NCBI RefSeq assembly: GCF_016219575.1 | Contig: NZ_JACRMG010000040.1 | Location: 62,001-126,000 of the forward strand | Length of the DNA: 64,000 bases | Source: Bradyrhizobium sp. | GTDB lineage: Bacteria > Pseudomonadota > Alphaproteobacteria > Rhizobiales > Xanthobacteraceae | Reading direction: 5' to 3' | Shown here: positions 8,637-18,696 of the stretch, piece by piece | Layout of the letters: every line of letters begins with the position of its first letter | How positions within the stretch are numbered: position 1 is the stretch's first letter | Made by a program: the position numbers and the translations under genes | Notes under the pieces: model-generated | Seen by the model: the letters and a program-made list of their open reading frames with translations, nothing else | Database searches by the model: none | Told to the model about the DNA's origin: nothing

Positions 8637-10250
8637 TCACTTGTCCAGCCAGACGTCCTCAAAGCGCAAATTGTTGTACTGGCTGTTGTCGTGCGGCTTG
8701 AAATTCTTGACATAGGGCTGCCAACAATTGCCGGCGGCGCTGTGCAGGATCACCGGGCGCGCCGCGTCCTCCACCAGGATGCGTTCGATGTCCCAGACGA
8801 TCCTCTTCCGCTTCTCCTTGTCGAGTTCGCGCGACTGCGCCGCCAGCAGCCTGTCGACCTCGGCGTTGCAATATTGCGTGTAGTTGCGCTCGGAGTTGCA
8901 GGAGTAATTCTCCACCAGATTGCCGTCGGGATCGTCGACGCTGACGCCGGTGACGTTGAGCCCGATGGTGTATTCCTTGCGTGAGAGCTTCGAGTACCAG
9001 CGCGGGGTGTCGAGAATGTCCAGCTCGCCGGCGATATAGATCTTCTTCAGTTGATCCGAGACGATGACAGCCGGATCGCGATAGGTCGGCAGGTTGCGCG
9101 TCTGGATCTTGATTTGCAGCGGCTTGGCTTCGCTGTAGCCGAGCTTTTGCATGATGGCCTGCGCTTCCGCGAGGTTCTTGCCGCCATCCCCTCCGTAGCC
9201 CGGCAATGACATCAGCGCATCCGTCGCCATGCCCCATTGCCCTTCCGGCTGCGGCAGCATGGCGCCGCCCATCCGCGCGTGCCCCTCCATCAGGATGGTG
9301 TTGAAGGGCTTGCGGTCGAGCGCGAGCGACATGGCCTTGCGGATCTCGGGATTGTCGAACGGCGGATTGACGCGGTTGACCAGCAGGTTGATCAGCGTGC
9401 CCGTGGTCGTCATCTCGCACACCGCGTCCGGCGAGCGCGCCTTGATGTCCTTCAGCAAGGGCACGCTGACGTCGGAGGGAAAGGTGATGTCGAACTCGCC
9501 GGTCGAAAATGCCAGCATTCGCGTGGCGCGGCTGTCGATGGTGCGTACCGCGATCTCGTCGAGATACGGCCGGTCCTTCTTGAAATAATCGGGATTGCGC
9601 ACCAGACGGATCGACTTGCCGCGCTCGAACTCGGCGAATTTGAACGGCCCGGTGCCGACCGGCTTCGTCCGCATCACCTGCTGCGGCACGTGGCAGGGAT
9701 AGACCGCCGAGAAGGCGCTGGCCGACAGCGCCGGCAGGCCCGGCTGCGGCTCGCTCAATTCGAACGTCGCCTCGTGATCGCCGTTGATGCTGACGTCCCT
9801 GAGCTTCGTGTACCAGATCTTTCGCGGATTGCGCTTGAAGTCCTGCGTCTCGGCCTTGCCGATCAGCATCCGCCATGTGCACTGCACGTCCTTTGCCGTG
9901 AACGGCTGGCCGTCATGCCACTTCACGCCCTGCCGGAGCTTGAAGGTGAGTTTCGTGTTGGTGGAATCCCAGGACCAGCTTTCGGCAAGATCGGGAATGA
10001 CCGTGTCGATACTCTCACGCGGCTTGGCGGGATCGAACACCACGAGATTGTTGAACACCGCCGCGAACGGCATCACCGAGGCGATGGTGGATTCTTCCAG
10101 CAGCGACGTCGAGGGTGGATTGTCATTGTGATAGAGGCGGAGCGTGCCGCCTTTCTTCTGCGCGGCGGCGGGTGAAGCCGCGAGAACGGCGACCGCAACC
10201 GCTGCGATGGACGGCAATGCGATGGACAGGCAGGTGCCTCTGGCGCGCAT
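8637..10250 (-). CDS. ABC transporter substrate-binding protein, family 5 (peptide/nickel type)
   Basis: The 537-residue periplasmic protein has a signal peptide ending in ASPAAA, then KKGGTLRLYHNDNPPSTS, and the family-5 segments LTFKLRQGVKWHDGQPFTAKDV and KPVGTGPFKFAEFERGKSI. Family members bind oligopeptides, nickel or opines and deliver them to a Dpp/Opp-type permease. No permease or ATPase genes lie next to it, so the partner must be elsewhere. A GGGAGG site precedes the ATG. It lies inside the split Anbu gene cluster; a link with peptide metabolism is possible but unproved. Confidence 0.9.
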   Translation of the reverse strand: MRARGTCLSIALPSIAAVAVAVLAASPAAAQKKGGTLRLYHNDNPPSTSLLEESTIASVMPFAAVFNNLVVFDPAKPRESIDTVIPDLAESWSWDSTNTKLTFKLRQGVKWHDGQPFTAKDVQCTWRMLIGKAETQDFKRNPRKIWYTKLRDVSINGDHEATFELSEPQPGLPALSASAFSAVYPCHVPQQVMRTKPVGTGPFKFAEFERGKSIRLVRNPDYFKKDRPYLDEIAVRTIDSRATRMLAFSTGEFDITFPSDVSVPLLKDIKARSPDAVCEMTTTGTLINLLVNRVNPPFDNPEIRKAMSLALDRKPFNTILMEGHARMGGAMLPQPEGQWGMATDALMSLPGYGGDGGKNLAEAQAIMQKLGYSEAKPLQIKIQTRNLPTYRDPAVIVSDQLKKIYIAGELDILDTPRWYSKLSRKEYTIGLNVTGVSVDDPDGNLVENYSCNSERNYTQYCNAEVDRLLAAQSRELDKEKRKRIVWDIERILVEDAARPVILHSAAGNCWQPYVKNFKPHDNSQYNNLRFEDVWLDK

Positions 10251-10312
10251 TTCGCCTCCCGAAATTCCTGGTTCTCATTCGAAAGGCCGCGTGCGCCAGA
10301 GCCGTCGCCTAA

Positions 10313-10699
10313 TCAATACTCGCAATTGCGATAGTCGGACGCCTCGCACGCGGCCATCATCTCCTTTGCATGCGTCAGGTCCGCCGGCGTCATTTCCATT
10401 GCCATTTCCTGCAGGTTCGCCTTCGCCGTGGCATCGCCCTTTTTGGCGGCAAGGCTGAACCACATGAAGGCCTTGGCGGAACTGCGCGCCACGCCCTCGC
10501 CCTTGCGGTACATCACGCCCATCACGTTCTGCGCCTTGGCGTTGCCCGCCTGCGCCAACGGCCGGAACAGCTTTATCGCCGGCTGGTAGTCGCCGCGGTT
10601 ATAGGCGACCATGCCGTCTTCCCAGGGACCTGCGAGCGCCGCCGCGCCGCTCAGCAGCATGATCGCGACCATACCAGCGAATCCCAACACCCTGCGCAT
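10313..10699 (-). CDS. secreted Sel1-repeat protein
   Basis: The 128-residue protein has a signal peptide (MRRVLGFAGMVAIMLLSGAAALA) and one or two Sel1-like repeats (QAGNAKAQNVMGVMYRKGEG and SSAKAFMWFSLAAKKGDATA). Sel1 repeats are helical adaptor units for protein-protein contact. The C-terminal end has two Cys (MAACEASDYRNCEY). It lies upstream of the substrate-binding protein gene on the same strand with a 62-base gap. Its partner is unknown. Confidence 0.85.
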   Translation of the reverse strand: MRRVLGFAGMVAIMLLSGAAALAGPWEDGMVAYNRGDYQPAIKLFRPLAQAGNAKAQNVMGVMYRKGEGVARSSAKAFMWFSLAAKKGDATAKANLQEMAMEMTPADLTHAKEMMAACEASDYRNCEY

Positions 10700-10869
10700 C
10701 TGCCCTTCCCCGAACCTGCTCGAACCGGGGCGATTTCTAGCCGTTCGGCGCAGGGCACGCCACGGGGAATCGGGGGTTGGATGCAGGGGTGAAATTCGTT
10801 ATCAGTGGCCCCCGCCGGACGAGAAGGCGCTTCAAGCAGACTCTTTAAGCAGGCTCCTGGGGACTGGGA

Positions 10870-11628
10870 ATGACCTATTGTTGTGGAATTCTGGTGCGCG
10901 ACGGCCTCGTCATGATCGCCGACACCCGAACCAATGCGGGCCTCGACAACGTCTCGACCTTCCGCAAGCTGCACGTCTTCGCAAACCCCGGCGAACGCAT
11001 CATGGCGATCGCCAGCGCCGGCAATCTCGCCGTCAGCCAGTCGGTACTGTCCACGCTGACCGAGGGCATCCAGAATCCCGACACCGGCGAACTGGAAACC
11101 CTGATGAACGCGCCGACCATGTTCCAGGCGGCGCAGCGCATCGGACGCGCCATCCGCCTGGTCCACGCCACCGAGGGCGCGGCACTGCGCTCGGAGGACG
11201 TCAACTTCGACGTCTCCTTCCTGTTCGGCGGCCAGATCAAGGGCTCGCGGATGCGGCTGTTCATGGTCTACACCGCCGGCAATTTCATCGAATGCACCAC
11301 CGACACGCCCTATTTGCAGATCGGAGAGCACAAATACGGCAAGCCCGTGCTCGACCGCGCCATGCATTACGATGTCGAACTCTATGAAGCATTGAAGACC
11401 GGCCTGATCTCGATGGACTCCACCATGCGATCCAATCTCGGCGTCGGTCTTCCGATCGACGTGCTGGTGGTGCGCACCGACGCCTGCGAAGCCGACCTCA
11501 ACCACCGCATCGAGGCGGGCGAGCCCTATTTCCACGATCTACGTTCGCGCTGGTCGGCGGCCCTGCGCGCGGCGCACCAGAACATCCCGCGACCGCCTTA
11601 CAAGACCGAAGCAGAAGCCAACAAATAA
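10870..11628 (+). CDS. Anbu, proteasome-type N-terminal-nucleophile protease
   Basis: The 252-residue protein has the fold signature of proteasome beta subunits (MTYCCGILVRDGLVMIADTR and IASAGNLAVSQSVLS) in the version called Anbu, the ancestral beta subunit. Removal of Met1 would expose Thr2 as nucleophile. Anbu is known to form an open helical ring rather than a closed barrel. It is usually encoded with circularly permuted ATP-grasp, alpha-E and transglutaminase genes; those are here at 4505-7818, 3 kb away. It is followed after 13 bases by an SDR gene. Confidence 0.9.
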   Translation: MTYCCGILVRDGLVMIADTRTNAGLDNVSTFRKLHVFANPGERIMAIASAGNLAVSQSVLSTLTEGIQNPDTGELETLMNAPTMFQAAQRIGRAIRLVHATEGAALRSEDVNFDVSFLFGGQIKGSRMRLFMVYTAGNFIECTTDTPYLQIGEHKYGKPVLDRAMHYDVELYEALKTGLISMDSTMRSNLGVGLPIDVLVVRTDACEADLNHRIEAGEPYFHDLRSRWSAALRAAHQNIPRPPYKTEAEANK

Positions 11629-11641
11629 AAGGGAACAGGAA

Positions 11642-12406
11642 ATGGCCGAGGCAAAACAGAAGATCGCCGTCGTCACCGGCGCCGGCACCGGCGTGGGCCG
11701 GGCCGCGTCGCTGGCGCTGATGAATGCCGGCTACACCGTCGTGCTCGCCGGAAGGCGCATGGAGATGCTGGAGGAGACCAAGAAGCTCGGCGACAATATC
11801 GGCAAGAGCCTGTGCGTCTCCGCCGACATGACGAGCCCGGCCTCGATCGCCGCTCTGTTCGCCAAGGTGATGGAGAACTACGGCCGCCTCGACGTGCTCT
11901 TCAACAATGCCGGCATGGGCGCCCCGCCCGTCAATTTCGAGGACCTTCCGCTGGAGCAATGGCAGGCGGTGGTGAACACCAACCTCACCGGTCCGTTCCT
12001 GTGCACGCAGCATGCGTTCCGCATCATGAAGGACCAGGACCCGCGCGGCGGCCGCATCATCAATAACGGCTCGATCTCGGCGCATGCCCCGCGGCCGTAT
12101 TCGTCCGCCTACACCTCGACCAAGCACGCCATCACCGGCCTCACCAAGTCCAGCAATCTCGACGGCCGCAAATACGACATCGCGGTGGGCCAGATCGACA
12201 TCGGCAATGCCGCCACGCCGATGACGGACCGCATGGTCGCCGGTCCCGGCGTCATGCAGCCCGACGGCACCATGAAGCACGAACCGCGCATGGACGCGAA
12301 GGCGGTCGGCGATGCCGTGGCCTACATGGCCGGCCTGCCCCTCGACGCCAACGTGCTGTTCATGACGGTCATGGCGACCAAGATGCCCTTCGTGGGCCGG
12401 GGCTGA
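11642..12406 (+). CDS. short-chain dehydrogenase/reductase
   Basis: The 254-residue cytosolic oxidoreductase has the nucleotide-binding motif TGAGTGVGRAASLAL at its start, the NNAG motif, and the catalytic Ser and Tyr-x-x-x-Lys pair in NGSISAHAPRPYSSAYTSTK. The acidic or basic selectivity segment is AGRRMEML, where the Arg pair favours NADPH. It lies 13 bases after Anbu with an AGGAA site, so it is probably co-transcribed with it. The substrate cannot be read from the sequence. Confidence 0.92.
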   Translation: MAEAKQKIAVVTGAGTGVGRAASLALMNAGYTVVLAGRRMEMLEETKKLGDNIGKSLCVSADMTSPASIAALFAKVMENYGRLDVLFNNAGMGAPPVNFEDLPLEQWQAVVNTNLTGPFLCTQHAFRIMKDQDPRGGRIINNGSISAHAPRPYSSAYTSTKHAITGLTKSSNLDGRKYDIAVGQIDIGNAATPMTDRMVAGPGVMQPDGTMKHEPRMDAKAVGDAVAYMAGLPLDANVLFMTVMATKMPFVGRG

Positions 12407-12435
12407 TCAAAAAGTCCAAAACAACCCCATGCACA

Positions 12436-12468
12436 GTAGGGAACCGGCTGAAATGCCGCGTTCCCTAC
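12436..12468. terminator. hairpin between convergent genes, possible bidirectional terminator
   Basis: GTAGGGAAC at 12436-12444 pairs with GTTCCCTAC at 12460-12468, with a further CGGC/GCCG pair inside. It lies between the SDR stop and the convergent MFS stop and overlaps the latter. No long T-tract follows on either side, so termination is only plausible. Confidence 0.45.
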
Positions 12469-13688
12469 TCCAGCCGCTCCACCTTGCGCAGCGACGGGAA
12501 CAGCTTCATCCACAGCAGCGCAACCGCGATGGTGCCGACGCCGCCGAGCACGGCGGCGGGCACCGCACCAAACAGCGCCGCGGTGACGCCGCTCTCGAAC
12601 TGGCCGAGCTGGTTGGAGGCGTTGATGAACAGGAAATTCACCGCGCCGACGCGACCGCGCATCTCGTCCGGCGTCGACAGCTGCACCAGCGAGAAGCGGA
12701 TGACCACGCTCACGGTGTCGGCGGCGCCCAGGATCGCCAGCGACAGCACCGACAGCCACATCCATTGCGACAGCGCGAAGGCGACCGTCGCCGCGCCAAA
12801 GACGATCACCGCCTGGAACATGCGCAGGCCGACATGGCGGTTGATGGTGTGGCGCGCCAGCACGATGGTCATGAACAGCGCGCCGACCGCGGGCGCCGCG
12901 CGCAGGATGCCGAGGCCGAGCGGCCCGGTCTGCAGGATGTCGCGGGCATAGATCGGCAATAGCGCGGTGACGCCGCCGAGCAGCACGGCGAACAGGTCGA
13001 GCGAGATGGTGCCGAGGATCGCCGGGTTGTTGCTGATGAAGCGCACGCCGGCATAGATGTCGTCGGCCGCACCATCCTCTTTCAAGGACGCCTGCTGTGC
13101 CGGCCGCAGAAAACCGGTCAGCACCGCACCCGCAAGCCAGAACACGACGATGATCAGATACGGCAGGCTGGGCGCGAAGACAAAGGCCAGCCCGCCGACG
13201 GCTGGCCCCGCGATGGTCGCAACCTGCGCCGCGCCGCTGGAGACCGCGGTCGCCCGCTGCAATGAACCTTGTGGCGCAATCAGCGGCAGCAGCGCGGCGG
13301 TCGCCGGGCTCTCGAAGGCGCCGGCAATGCCGATCACGAAGGTGGCGATGTAGATCTGCACGGCGTCGAGCCAGCCGGCATAAGTGCTCACGGCGAGAAA
13401 CAGCGCGGTCAGCGCTTCCGCCACCTGGCAGAGCTGCACCACGCGCTTGCGCTCGAAGCGGTCGGCGGCGTGGCCGGCGACGAAGACCAGCAGCGCGGTC
13501 GGCAGGAATTGCACCAGGCCGACCATGCCGAGATCGAAGGCGCTGCCGGTGATGTCGTAGATCTGCCAGCCGATCGCGACCGCCGCGATCTGGCTGGAGA
13601 AGCGCGACAGGCTGCGCGACAGCAGGAAATTGAGGAACGAGGCGTCCCTCAGCAATTCGCGGGCGCCGACGGGCATGGCCGAGGACAT
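12465..13688 (-). CDS. major facilitator superfamily transporter
   Basis: The 407-residue inner-membrane protein shows about twelve hydrophobic segments and the MFS loop FVAGHAADRFERKRVV between helices 2 and 3. The sequence IAAVAIGWQIYDITGS near the N-terminus is typical of the enterobactin-exporter-like (EntS/MFS_3) group, so export of a siderophore or drug is possible. The frame continues upstream on the antisense of the next gene, but MSSAMPVGARELLRD at 13688 is the natural start. It is divergent from the CNT transporter with 108 bases between them. Confidence 0.9.
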   Translation of the reverse strand: MSSAMPVGARELLRDASFLNFLLSRSLSRFSSQIAAVAIGWQIYDITGSAFDLGMVGLVQFLPTALLVFVAGHAADRFERKRVVQLCQVAEALTALFLAVSTYAGWLDAVQIYIATFVIGIAGAFESPATAALLPLIAPQGSLQRATAVSSGAAQVATIAGPAVGGLAFVFAPSLPYLIIVVFWLAGAVLTGFLRPAQQASLKEDGAADDIYAGVRFISNNPAILGTISLDLFAVLLGGVTALLPIYARDILQTGPLGLGILRAAPAVGALFMTIVLARHTINRHVGLRMFQAVIVFGAATVAFALSQWMWLSVLSLAILGAADTVSVVIRFSLVQLSTPDEMRGRVGAVNFLFINASNQLGQFESGVTAALFGAVPAAVLGGVGTIAVALLWMKLFPSLRKVERLE

Positions 13689-13796
13689 GGCTGACCGGTG
13701 GCCGAGGGAAGCTGGAATGTCAACTTCTTCCGGGGCAAGACGGCATTGCGCGGCTGCGCAGCGCTGGCATAATCGCTGGCGGGTGTCGGGGGATTC

Positions 13797-15047
13797 ATGC
13801 TGCAGCTGCAATCGACGTTCGGCGTCGCGGCCTTGCTCGCAATCGCGTGGGCCCTGGGCGAGAATCGCCGCGCGGTCTCGCTGCGGCAGGCAGCCATCGG
13901 CCTTGCCGTGACGCTTGCCACCGCCGCCCTGCTGCTCAAGCTGCCAGTGGTGGCGCGCGCCTTCGGCGCCATCAACGACGCGGTCGGTGCGATCTCGGCT
14001 GCATCGCGCGCCGGCTCCTCCTTCGTGTTCGGCTATGTCGGCGGCGGCACGCTGCCGTTCGACCTGAAGGTGCCCGGTGCGGATTTCATCCTCGCTTTCC
14101 AGGCGCTGCCGATCGTGCTCGTGATGAGCGTGCTGACCACGCTCCTGTTCTACTGGCGCATCCTGCCGCCGATCGTGCGCGGCATGGCCTGGCTCCTGGA
14201 GCGCACGCTCGGCGTCGGCGGCGCGGTGGGCCTGTCCACCGCCGCCAACATCTTTCTCGGCATGGTGGAAGCGCCGCTGTTCATCCGCCCCTATCTGGCA
14301 CAACTCAGCCGCGCCGAACTGTTCCTGGTGATGACCGGCGGCATGGCAGGGATCGCCGGCACGGTGCTGGTGCTCTATGCCACCCTGCTTGCTCCCGTGC
14401 TGCCGGATGCAGCCGCGCACTTCGTCATCGCCTCGGTGCTGGGCGCACCCGCCGCCATTCTCGTCAGCCTGATCATGGTGCCGGAGACATCCGGCAAGCG
14501 CACCGGCGGCGGGCTGGAAAATCCGGACGCGCAGGCGTCGAGCACCATGGATGCGATCGTCAAGGGCACCACCGCCGGCCTCGAGCTGCTGCTCAACATT
14601 ATTGCCATGCTGCTGGTGCTTGTGGCGCTGGTCTATCTCGTCAACGCCATCATCGGGCTTCTGCCGGAAGTCGGCGGCGCAAGGATCTCGCTGCAGCGCC
14701 TGCTCGGCTACCTGATGGCGCCGATATGCTGGCTGATGGGCCTGCCCTGGCCGCAAGCCGTCACCGCCGGCAGCCTGATGGGCACCAAGACGATTCTCAA
14801 CGAGCTGATCGCCTATGTCGAACTGTCGAAGCTCGACAGCGATGCGCTCGATCCGCGCTCGCGCCTGATCATGCTCTATGCGATGTGCGGCTTCGCCAAC
14901 TTCGCCAGCCTCGGCATCATGATCGGCGGCCTCGGCACCATGGCGCCCGAGCGGCGCGAGGAGATCAACGCGCTCGGGCTGAAGTCGATCGTGTCGGGCA
15001 CGATCACGACGTGTTTGATGGGGGCGGTGGTGGGAATTCTCTCATGA
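13797..15047 (+). CDS. concentrative nucleoside transporter (NupC/CNT family)
   Basis: The 416-residue membrane protein matches CNT transporters, which import nucleosides with protons or sodium. Visible family motifs are GSSFVFGYVGGG, the gate region ALPIVLVMSVLTTLLFYWRILP, the TAANIFLGMVEAPLFIRPYL segment that binds the nucleoside, and the C-terminal SLGIMIGGLGTMAPERREEI. The length is normal. It stands alone, divergent from the MFS gene. Confidence 0.92.
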   Translation: MLQLQSTFGVAALLAIAWALGENRRAVSLRQAAIGLAVTLATAALLLKLPVVARAFGAINDAVGAISAASRAGSSFVFGYVGGGTLPFDLKVPGADFILAFQALPIVLVMSVLTTLLFYWRILPPIVRGMAWLLERTLGVGGAVGLSTAANIFLGMVEAPLFIRPYLAQLSRAELFLVMTGGMAGIAGTVLVLYATLLAPVLPDAAAHFVIASVLGAPAAILVSLIMVPETSGKRTGGGLENPDAQASSTMDAIVKGTTAGLELLLNIIAMLLVLVALVYLVNAIIGLLPEVGGARISLQRLLGYLMAPICWLMGLPWPQAVTAGSLMGTKTILNELIAYVELSKLDSDALDPRSRLIMLYAMCGFANFASLGIMIGGLGTMAPERREEINALGLKSIVSGTITTCLMGAVVGILS

Positions 15048-15049
15048 TC

Positions 15050-15137
15050 GTCATGCCCGGGCTTGTCCCGGGCATCCACGTCTTACTTGCACGGCGGCCA
15101 CAAAGACGTGGATGGCCGGGACAAGCCCGGCCATGAC
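15050..15137. repeat. palindromic intergenic repeat
   Basis: GTCATGCCCGGGCTTGTCCC at the left is matched by GGGACAAGCCCGGCCATGAC at the right, with an inner CCACGTC/GACGTGG pair. The two arms nearly close the whole 88 bases into a hairpin. It lies between the convergent CNT and cupin genes and may stop transcription from both sides. Confidence 0.85.
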
Positions 15138-15158
15138 GAAGAAAGCGTAGTCGAGGTG

Positions 15159-15695
15159 CTACGCCGACAACTCCACCGTCTTGAAATCCGCCGGCAGGAT
15201 GATCTCCAGCAACTCCACGTCGTCGGAGTAATCCAGAATCATGTGCCGGATCTTCGGCGGCTGGGTCCAGCAGCCGCCTTCCTTCATCAGCATTTCGCCC
15301 TGGCCATCCATGTAGGTCCTCACCCAGCCCTTGAGGACATAGACCATCTGGAATTCGACGTCGTGATAGTGGAGCTTCGAGACTTCCTGCGGGTTGCACG
15401 GGCCCTGCAGGCGGATGACATGCGCCTGCGCGAGGCCATGCGTGGCGTCCTTGATGCCGAGGTCGCGGTATTTCGCGTAGGCACGCAGGCCGTCGGTCTT
15501 GAAATCCTCTTCGCGGTGATGGCTGATGGCGATGCGCTGCTTCGGCCGCGCCTTCGTCTTGGCGGAGGAGGCGCCGCGCCCCTTGGACTTGATGGCCTTG
15601 CGTGCCGAGGACTTCGCCGCGCTCCGCAGGCCCGTCCATTTCTTCTTCACCGCAGGACGCGCCGCCGCACGTGAAGTCGCCTTTTGCCTGGCCAT
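15159..15695 (-). CDS. cupin-domain protein with Lys/Arg/Ala-rich N-terminus
   Basis: The 178-residue protein has a basic, low-complexity first 55 residues (ARQKATSRAAARPAVKKKW and further Lys/Arg/Ser/Ala) and then a single cupin barrel. The likely metal or ligand motif is SKLHYHDVEFQMVYVLKGW with two His and Glu, and a second segment GGCWTQPPKIRHMILDYS. The basic tail could bind nucleic acid or an acidic surface. The start at 15695 follows a GGGAGG/CAGGGAA site. The barrel's function is unknown. Confidence 0.8.
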   Translation of the reverse strand: MARQKATSRAAARPAVKKKWTGLRSAAKSSARKAIKSKGRGASSAKTKARPKQRIAISHHREEDFKTDGLRAYAKYRDLGIKDATHGLAQAHVIRLQGPCNPQEVSKLHYHDVEFQMVYVLKGWVRTYMDGQGEMLMKEGGCWTQPPKIRHMILDYSDDVELLEIILPADFKTVELSA

Positions 15696-15751
15696 TTCCC
15701 TGAGCCTCCCGTTTCTCGTTGATCGGGAGAGGCTAGCATAGTTTGGATTTT

Positions 15752-15842
15752 GTAGGGTGGGCAAAGGCGCGCTTGCGCCGTGCCCACCTTCACCAGCGCC
15801 GATCCAGGAAAGGTGGGCACGCTTTCGCTTTGCCCACCCTAC
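15752..15842. repeat. palindromic repeat, GTAGGGTGGG family (copy 1)
   Basis: The element opens with GTAGGGTGGGCAAAGGCG and closes with the inverted TTTGCCCACCCTAC; an inner GTGCCCACCTT/AAGGTGGGCAC pair adds a second hairpin. A related copy is at 33147-33260. It lies between the cupin gene and usg. Confidence 0.85.
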
Positions 15843-15848
15843 ACATTC

Positions 15849-16136
15849 CTAGTGCAGCTGAAACACCCCGTTCACCGCGCGCAGTTCGGCCGGCTTGATC
15901 AGCCGCGAATGCGCCACGGTGACGGAGAACAGCGGTCCCTCGAGCTTTTCCTGCCAGAAGGCGAGGAAATCGTGCAGCGCCGGGAATTTCGGGAACAGAT
16001 CGTAATTCTGCCAGACGTATGTCTGCAGCAGCGACGGGTGATCCGGCAACCGATACAGGATCTGCGCCGTCGTCAGACCGTAACCCAGCACTTGCTTCCG
16101 GAAGTCTTCGGAAACAATCCCAACCCGCGAGACCAT
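15849..16136 (-). CDS. usg: Usg family protein
   Basis: The 95-residue protein matches the small Usg family of alphaproteobacteria, first noted near trp genes. Family segments are QVLGYGLTTAQILYRLPDHP and LLQTYVWQNYDLFPKFPALHDFLAFW. The function is unknown. Start 16136 follows GGAGGT at good spacing; the ATG at 16148 lies upstream of that site. It is transcribed away from the groESL region. Confidence 0.85.
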   Translation of the reverse strand: MVSRVGIVSEDFRKQVLGYGLTTAQILYRLPDHPSLLQTYVWQNYDLFPKFPALHDFLAFWQEKLEGPLFSVTVAHSRLIKPAELRAVNGVFQLH

Positions 16137-16282
16137 GCCTACCTCCATTGAAGGAGCGCATTCACGTGGTGGCCGACTGCCGAGCCACCCCGGCGGAGAT
16201 GCGCTCACATGAGAGAAATGTGACGCACGCGACCTCTCCATCACAAGCCCAAATGGTTAACGAGTTGTTTAAAATTCGTGCT
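16137..16282. other. first part of a 378-base gene-free stretch before groES
   Basis: This is the start of the only gap in the window longer than 300 bases. It holds the usg leader with its GGAGGT site, then DNA that becomes AT-richer toward 16250-16280. I see no gene or strong repeat here. The remainder of the gap, to 16514, holds the candidate groESL control sites listed next. Confidence 0.6.
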
Positions 16283-16309
16283 TTAGCAGCAGCTTACCGC
16301 ACGTGCTAA
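16283..16309. promoter_or_regulatory. CIRCE-like element, distal and degenerate
   Basis: TTAGCA and TGCTAA are separated by 15 bases, the same geometry as the outer six bases of the CIRCE heat-shock operator. The inner three bases of each arm do not match (TTAGCAGCA and ACGTGCTAA). HrcA would be the binding protein. It lies about 205 bases before groES, so it would act only on an upstream promoter. Confidence 0.35.
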
Positions 16310-16401
16310 TACGGGGGTCGCCGCCCCGGCGGGCCGAATTAAGAATGATGAACGAATCTGGCAGGCCCCTGCTCCGATTGCCAATTTTTCTGCTAGAAGC
16401 C

Positions 16402-16430
16402 CTTGCCCAACCCACATCCGTGGCCTAAAT
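16402..16430 (+). promoter_or_regulatory. candidate RpoH (sigma-32) type promoter of groESL
   Basis: CTTG at 16402-16405, then 18 bases, then CCTAAAT at 16424-16430. This fits the alphaproteobacterial heat-shock promoter form (CTTG, 17-18 bases, CYTAT). Transcription would start near 16437, just before the CIRCE-like element. No experiment supports it here. Confidence 0.45.
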
Positions 16431-16444
16431 CCACTTCAGCCGCT

Positions 16445-16471
16445 CTGGCACTCGCTGGAGTGGACTGCTAG
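16445..16471. promoter_or_regulatory. CIRCE-like element, proximal (candidate HrcA operator)
   Basis: CTGGCACTC, a nine-base spacer and GACTGCTAG match the TTAGCACTC-N9-GAGTGCTAA operator in seven of nine bases per arm with the exact spacing. It lies 44 bases before the groES start, between the candidate promoter and the ribosome-binding site, as expected for HrcA repression. Confidence 0.55.
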
Positions 16472-16514
16472 CACCCCCAATTCAATAAACTCTGCAATAA
16501 CTTAGGAGGACTGT

Positions 16515-16832
16515 ATGAAATTCCGTCCGCTTCACGACCGCGTCGTGGTCAAGCGCATCGACGCCGAAGAGAAGACCGCAGGCGGCATCATCATTCCCGA
16601 CACTGCCAAGGAAAAGCCCTCGCAGGGCGAAGTCATCGCCGTCGGCCCGGGTGGCCGCGACGAAGCCGGCAAGCTGATCCCGATCGACATCAAGGTCGGC
16701 GACCGCGTGCTGTTCGGCAAGTGGTCCGGCACCGAGGTCAAGATCGACGGTCAGGATCTCCTGATCATGAAGGAAAGCGACATCATGGGCGTCCTCACCG
16801 ACGTTCCCGCTTCCAAGAAGAAGGCCGCTTAA
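16515..16832 (+). CDS. groES: co-chaperonin GroES
   Basis: The 105-residue protein caps the GroEL ring in ATP-driven folding in the cytosol. Family landmarks are MKFRPLHDRVVVKRIDAEEK, the mobile loop EEKTAGGIIIPDTAKEKPSQ and GEVIAVGPGGRDE. An AGGAGG site precedes the ATG. The gene pairs with groEL 141 bases downstream. Bradyrhizobium carries several groESL copies, and the exact copy cannot be told here. Confidence 0.97.
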   Translation: MKFRPLHDRVVVKRIDAEEKTAGGIIIPDTAKEKPSQGEVIAVGPGGRDEAGKLIPIDIKVGDRVLFGKWSGTEVKIDGQDLLIMKESDIMGVLTDVPASKKKAA

Positions 16833-16845
16833 GGCCGCTCGCTCG

Positions 16846-16944
16846 CCCTCACCCTGAGGAGCCGGCGCAGCCGGCGTCTCGAAGGGTGAATTCATTTGGC
16901 CTCATCCTTCGAGACGCGGACAAGTCCGCTCCTCAGGATGAGGG
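16846..16944. repeat. palindromic repeat inserted between groES and groEL
   Basis: CCCTCACCCTGAGGAG at the left is matched by CTCCTCAGGATGAGGG at the right; inner arms CGTCTCGAAGG and CCTTCGAGACG also pair. The element fills most of the 141-base groES-groEL gap, so the polycistronic RNA would carry a strong hairpin there. Confidence 0.85.
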
Positions 16945-16973
16945 GATAGAGATCAACTCAAGGACAAATTCAG

Positions 16974-18614
<1,641 letters not shown>

Positions 18615-18644
18615 GTCCGGCACTTCAAGCCATCCACGAAATGC

Positions 18645-18673
18645 AAAACCCCGGCAGCGATGCCGGGGTTTTT
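18645..18673 (+). terminator. rho-independent terminator of groESL
   Basis: CCCCGGCA, loop GCGA and TGCCGGGG form an eight-base perfect stem at 18649-18668, followed by five T. Four A precede the stem, so it could also work in the other direction. Confidence 0.9.
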
Positions 18674-18696
18674 GTTATGGCCAACTCTCTCCACTC

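Noticed and set aside
7819..10869. The interval inside the Anbu cluster as a mobile element
   Set aside because: No transposase, integrase, direct repeats or composition shift are visible at its borders.
13689..14756. N-terminal extension of the MFS gene up to 14756
   Set aside because: The added 350 residues are antisense to the CNT transporter; the natural MFS start is at 13688.
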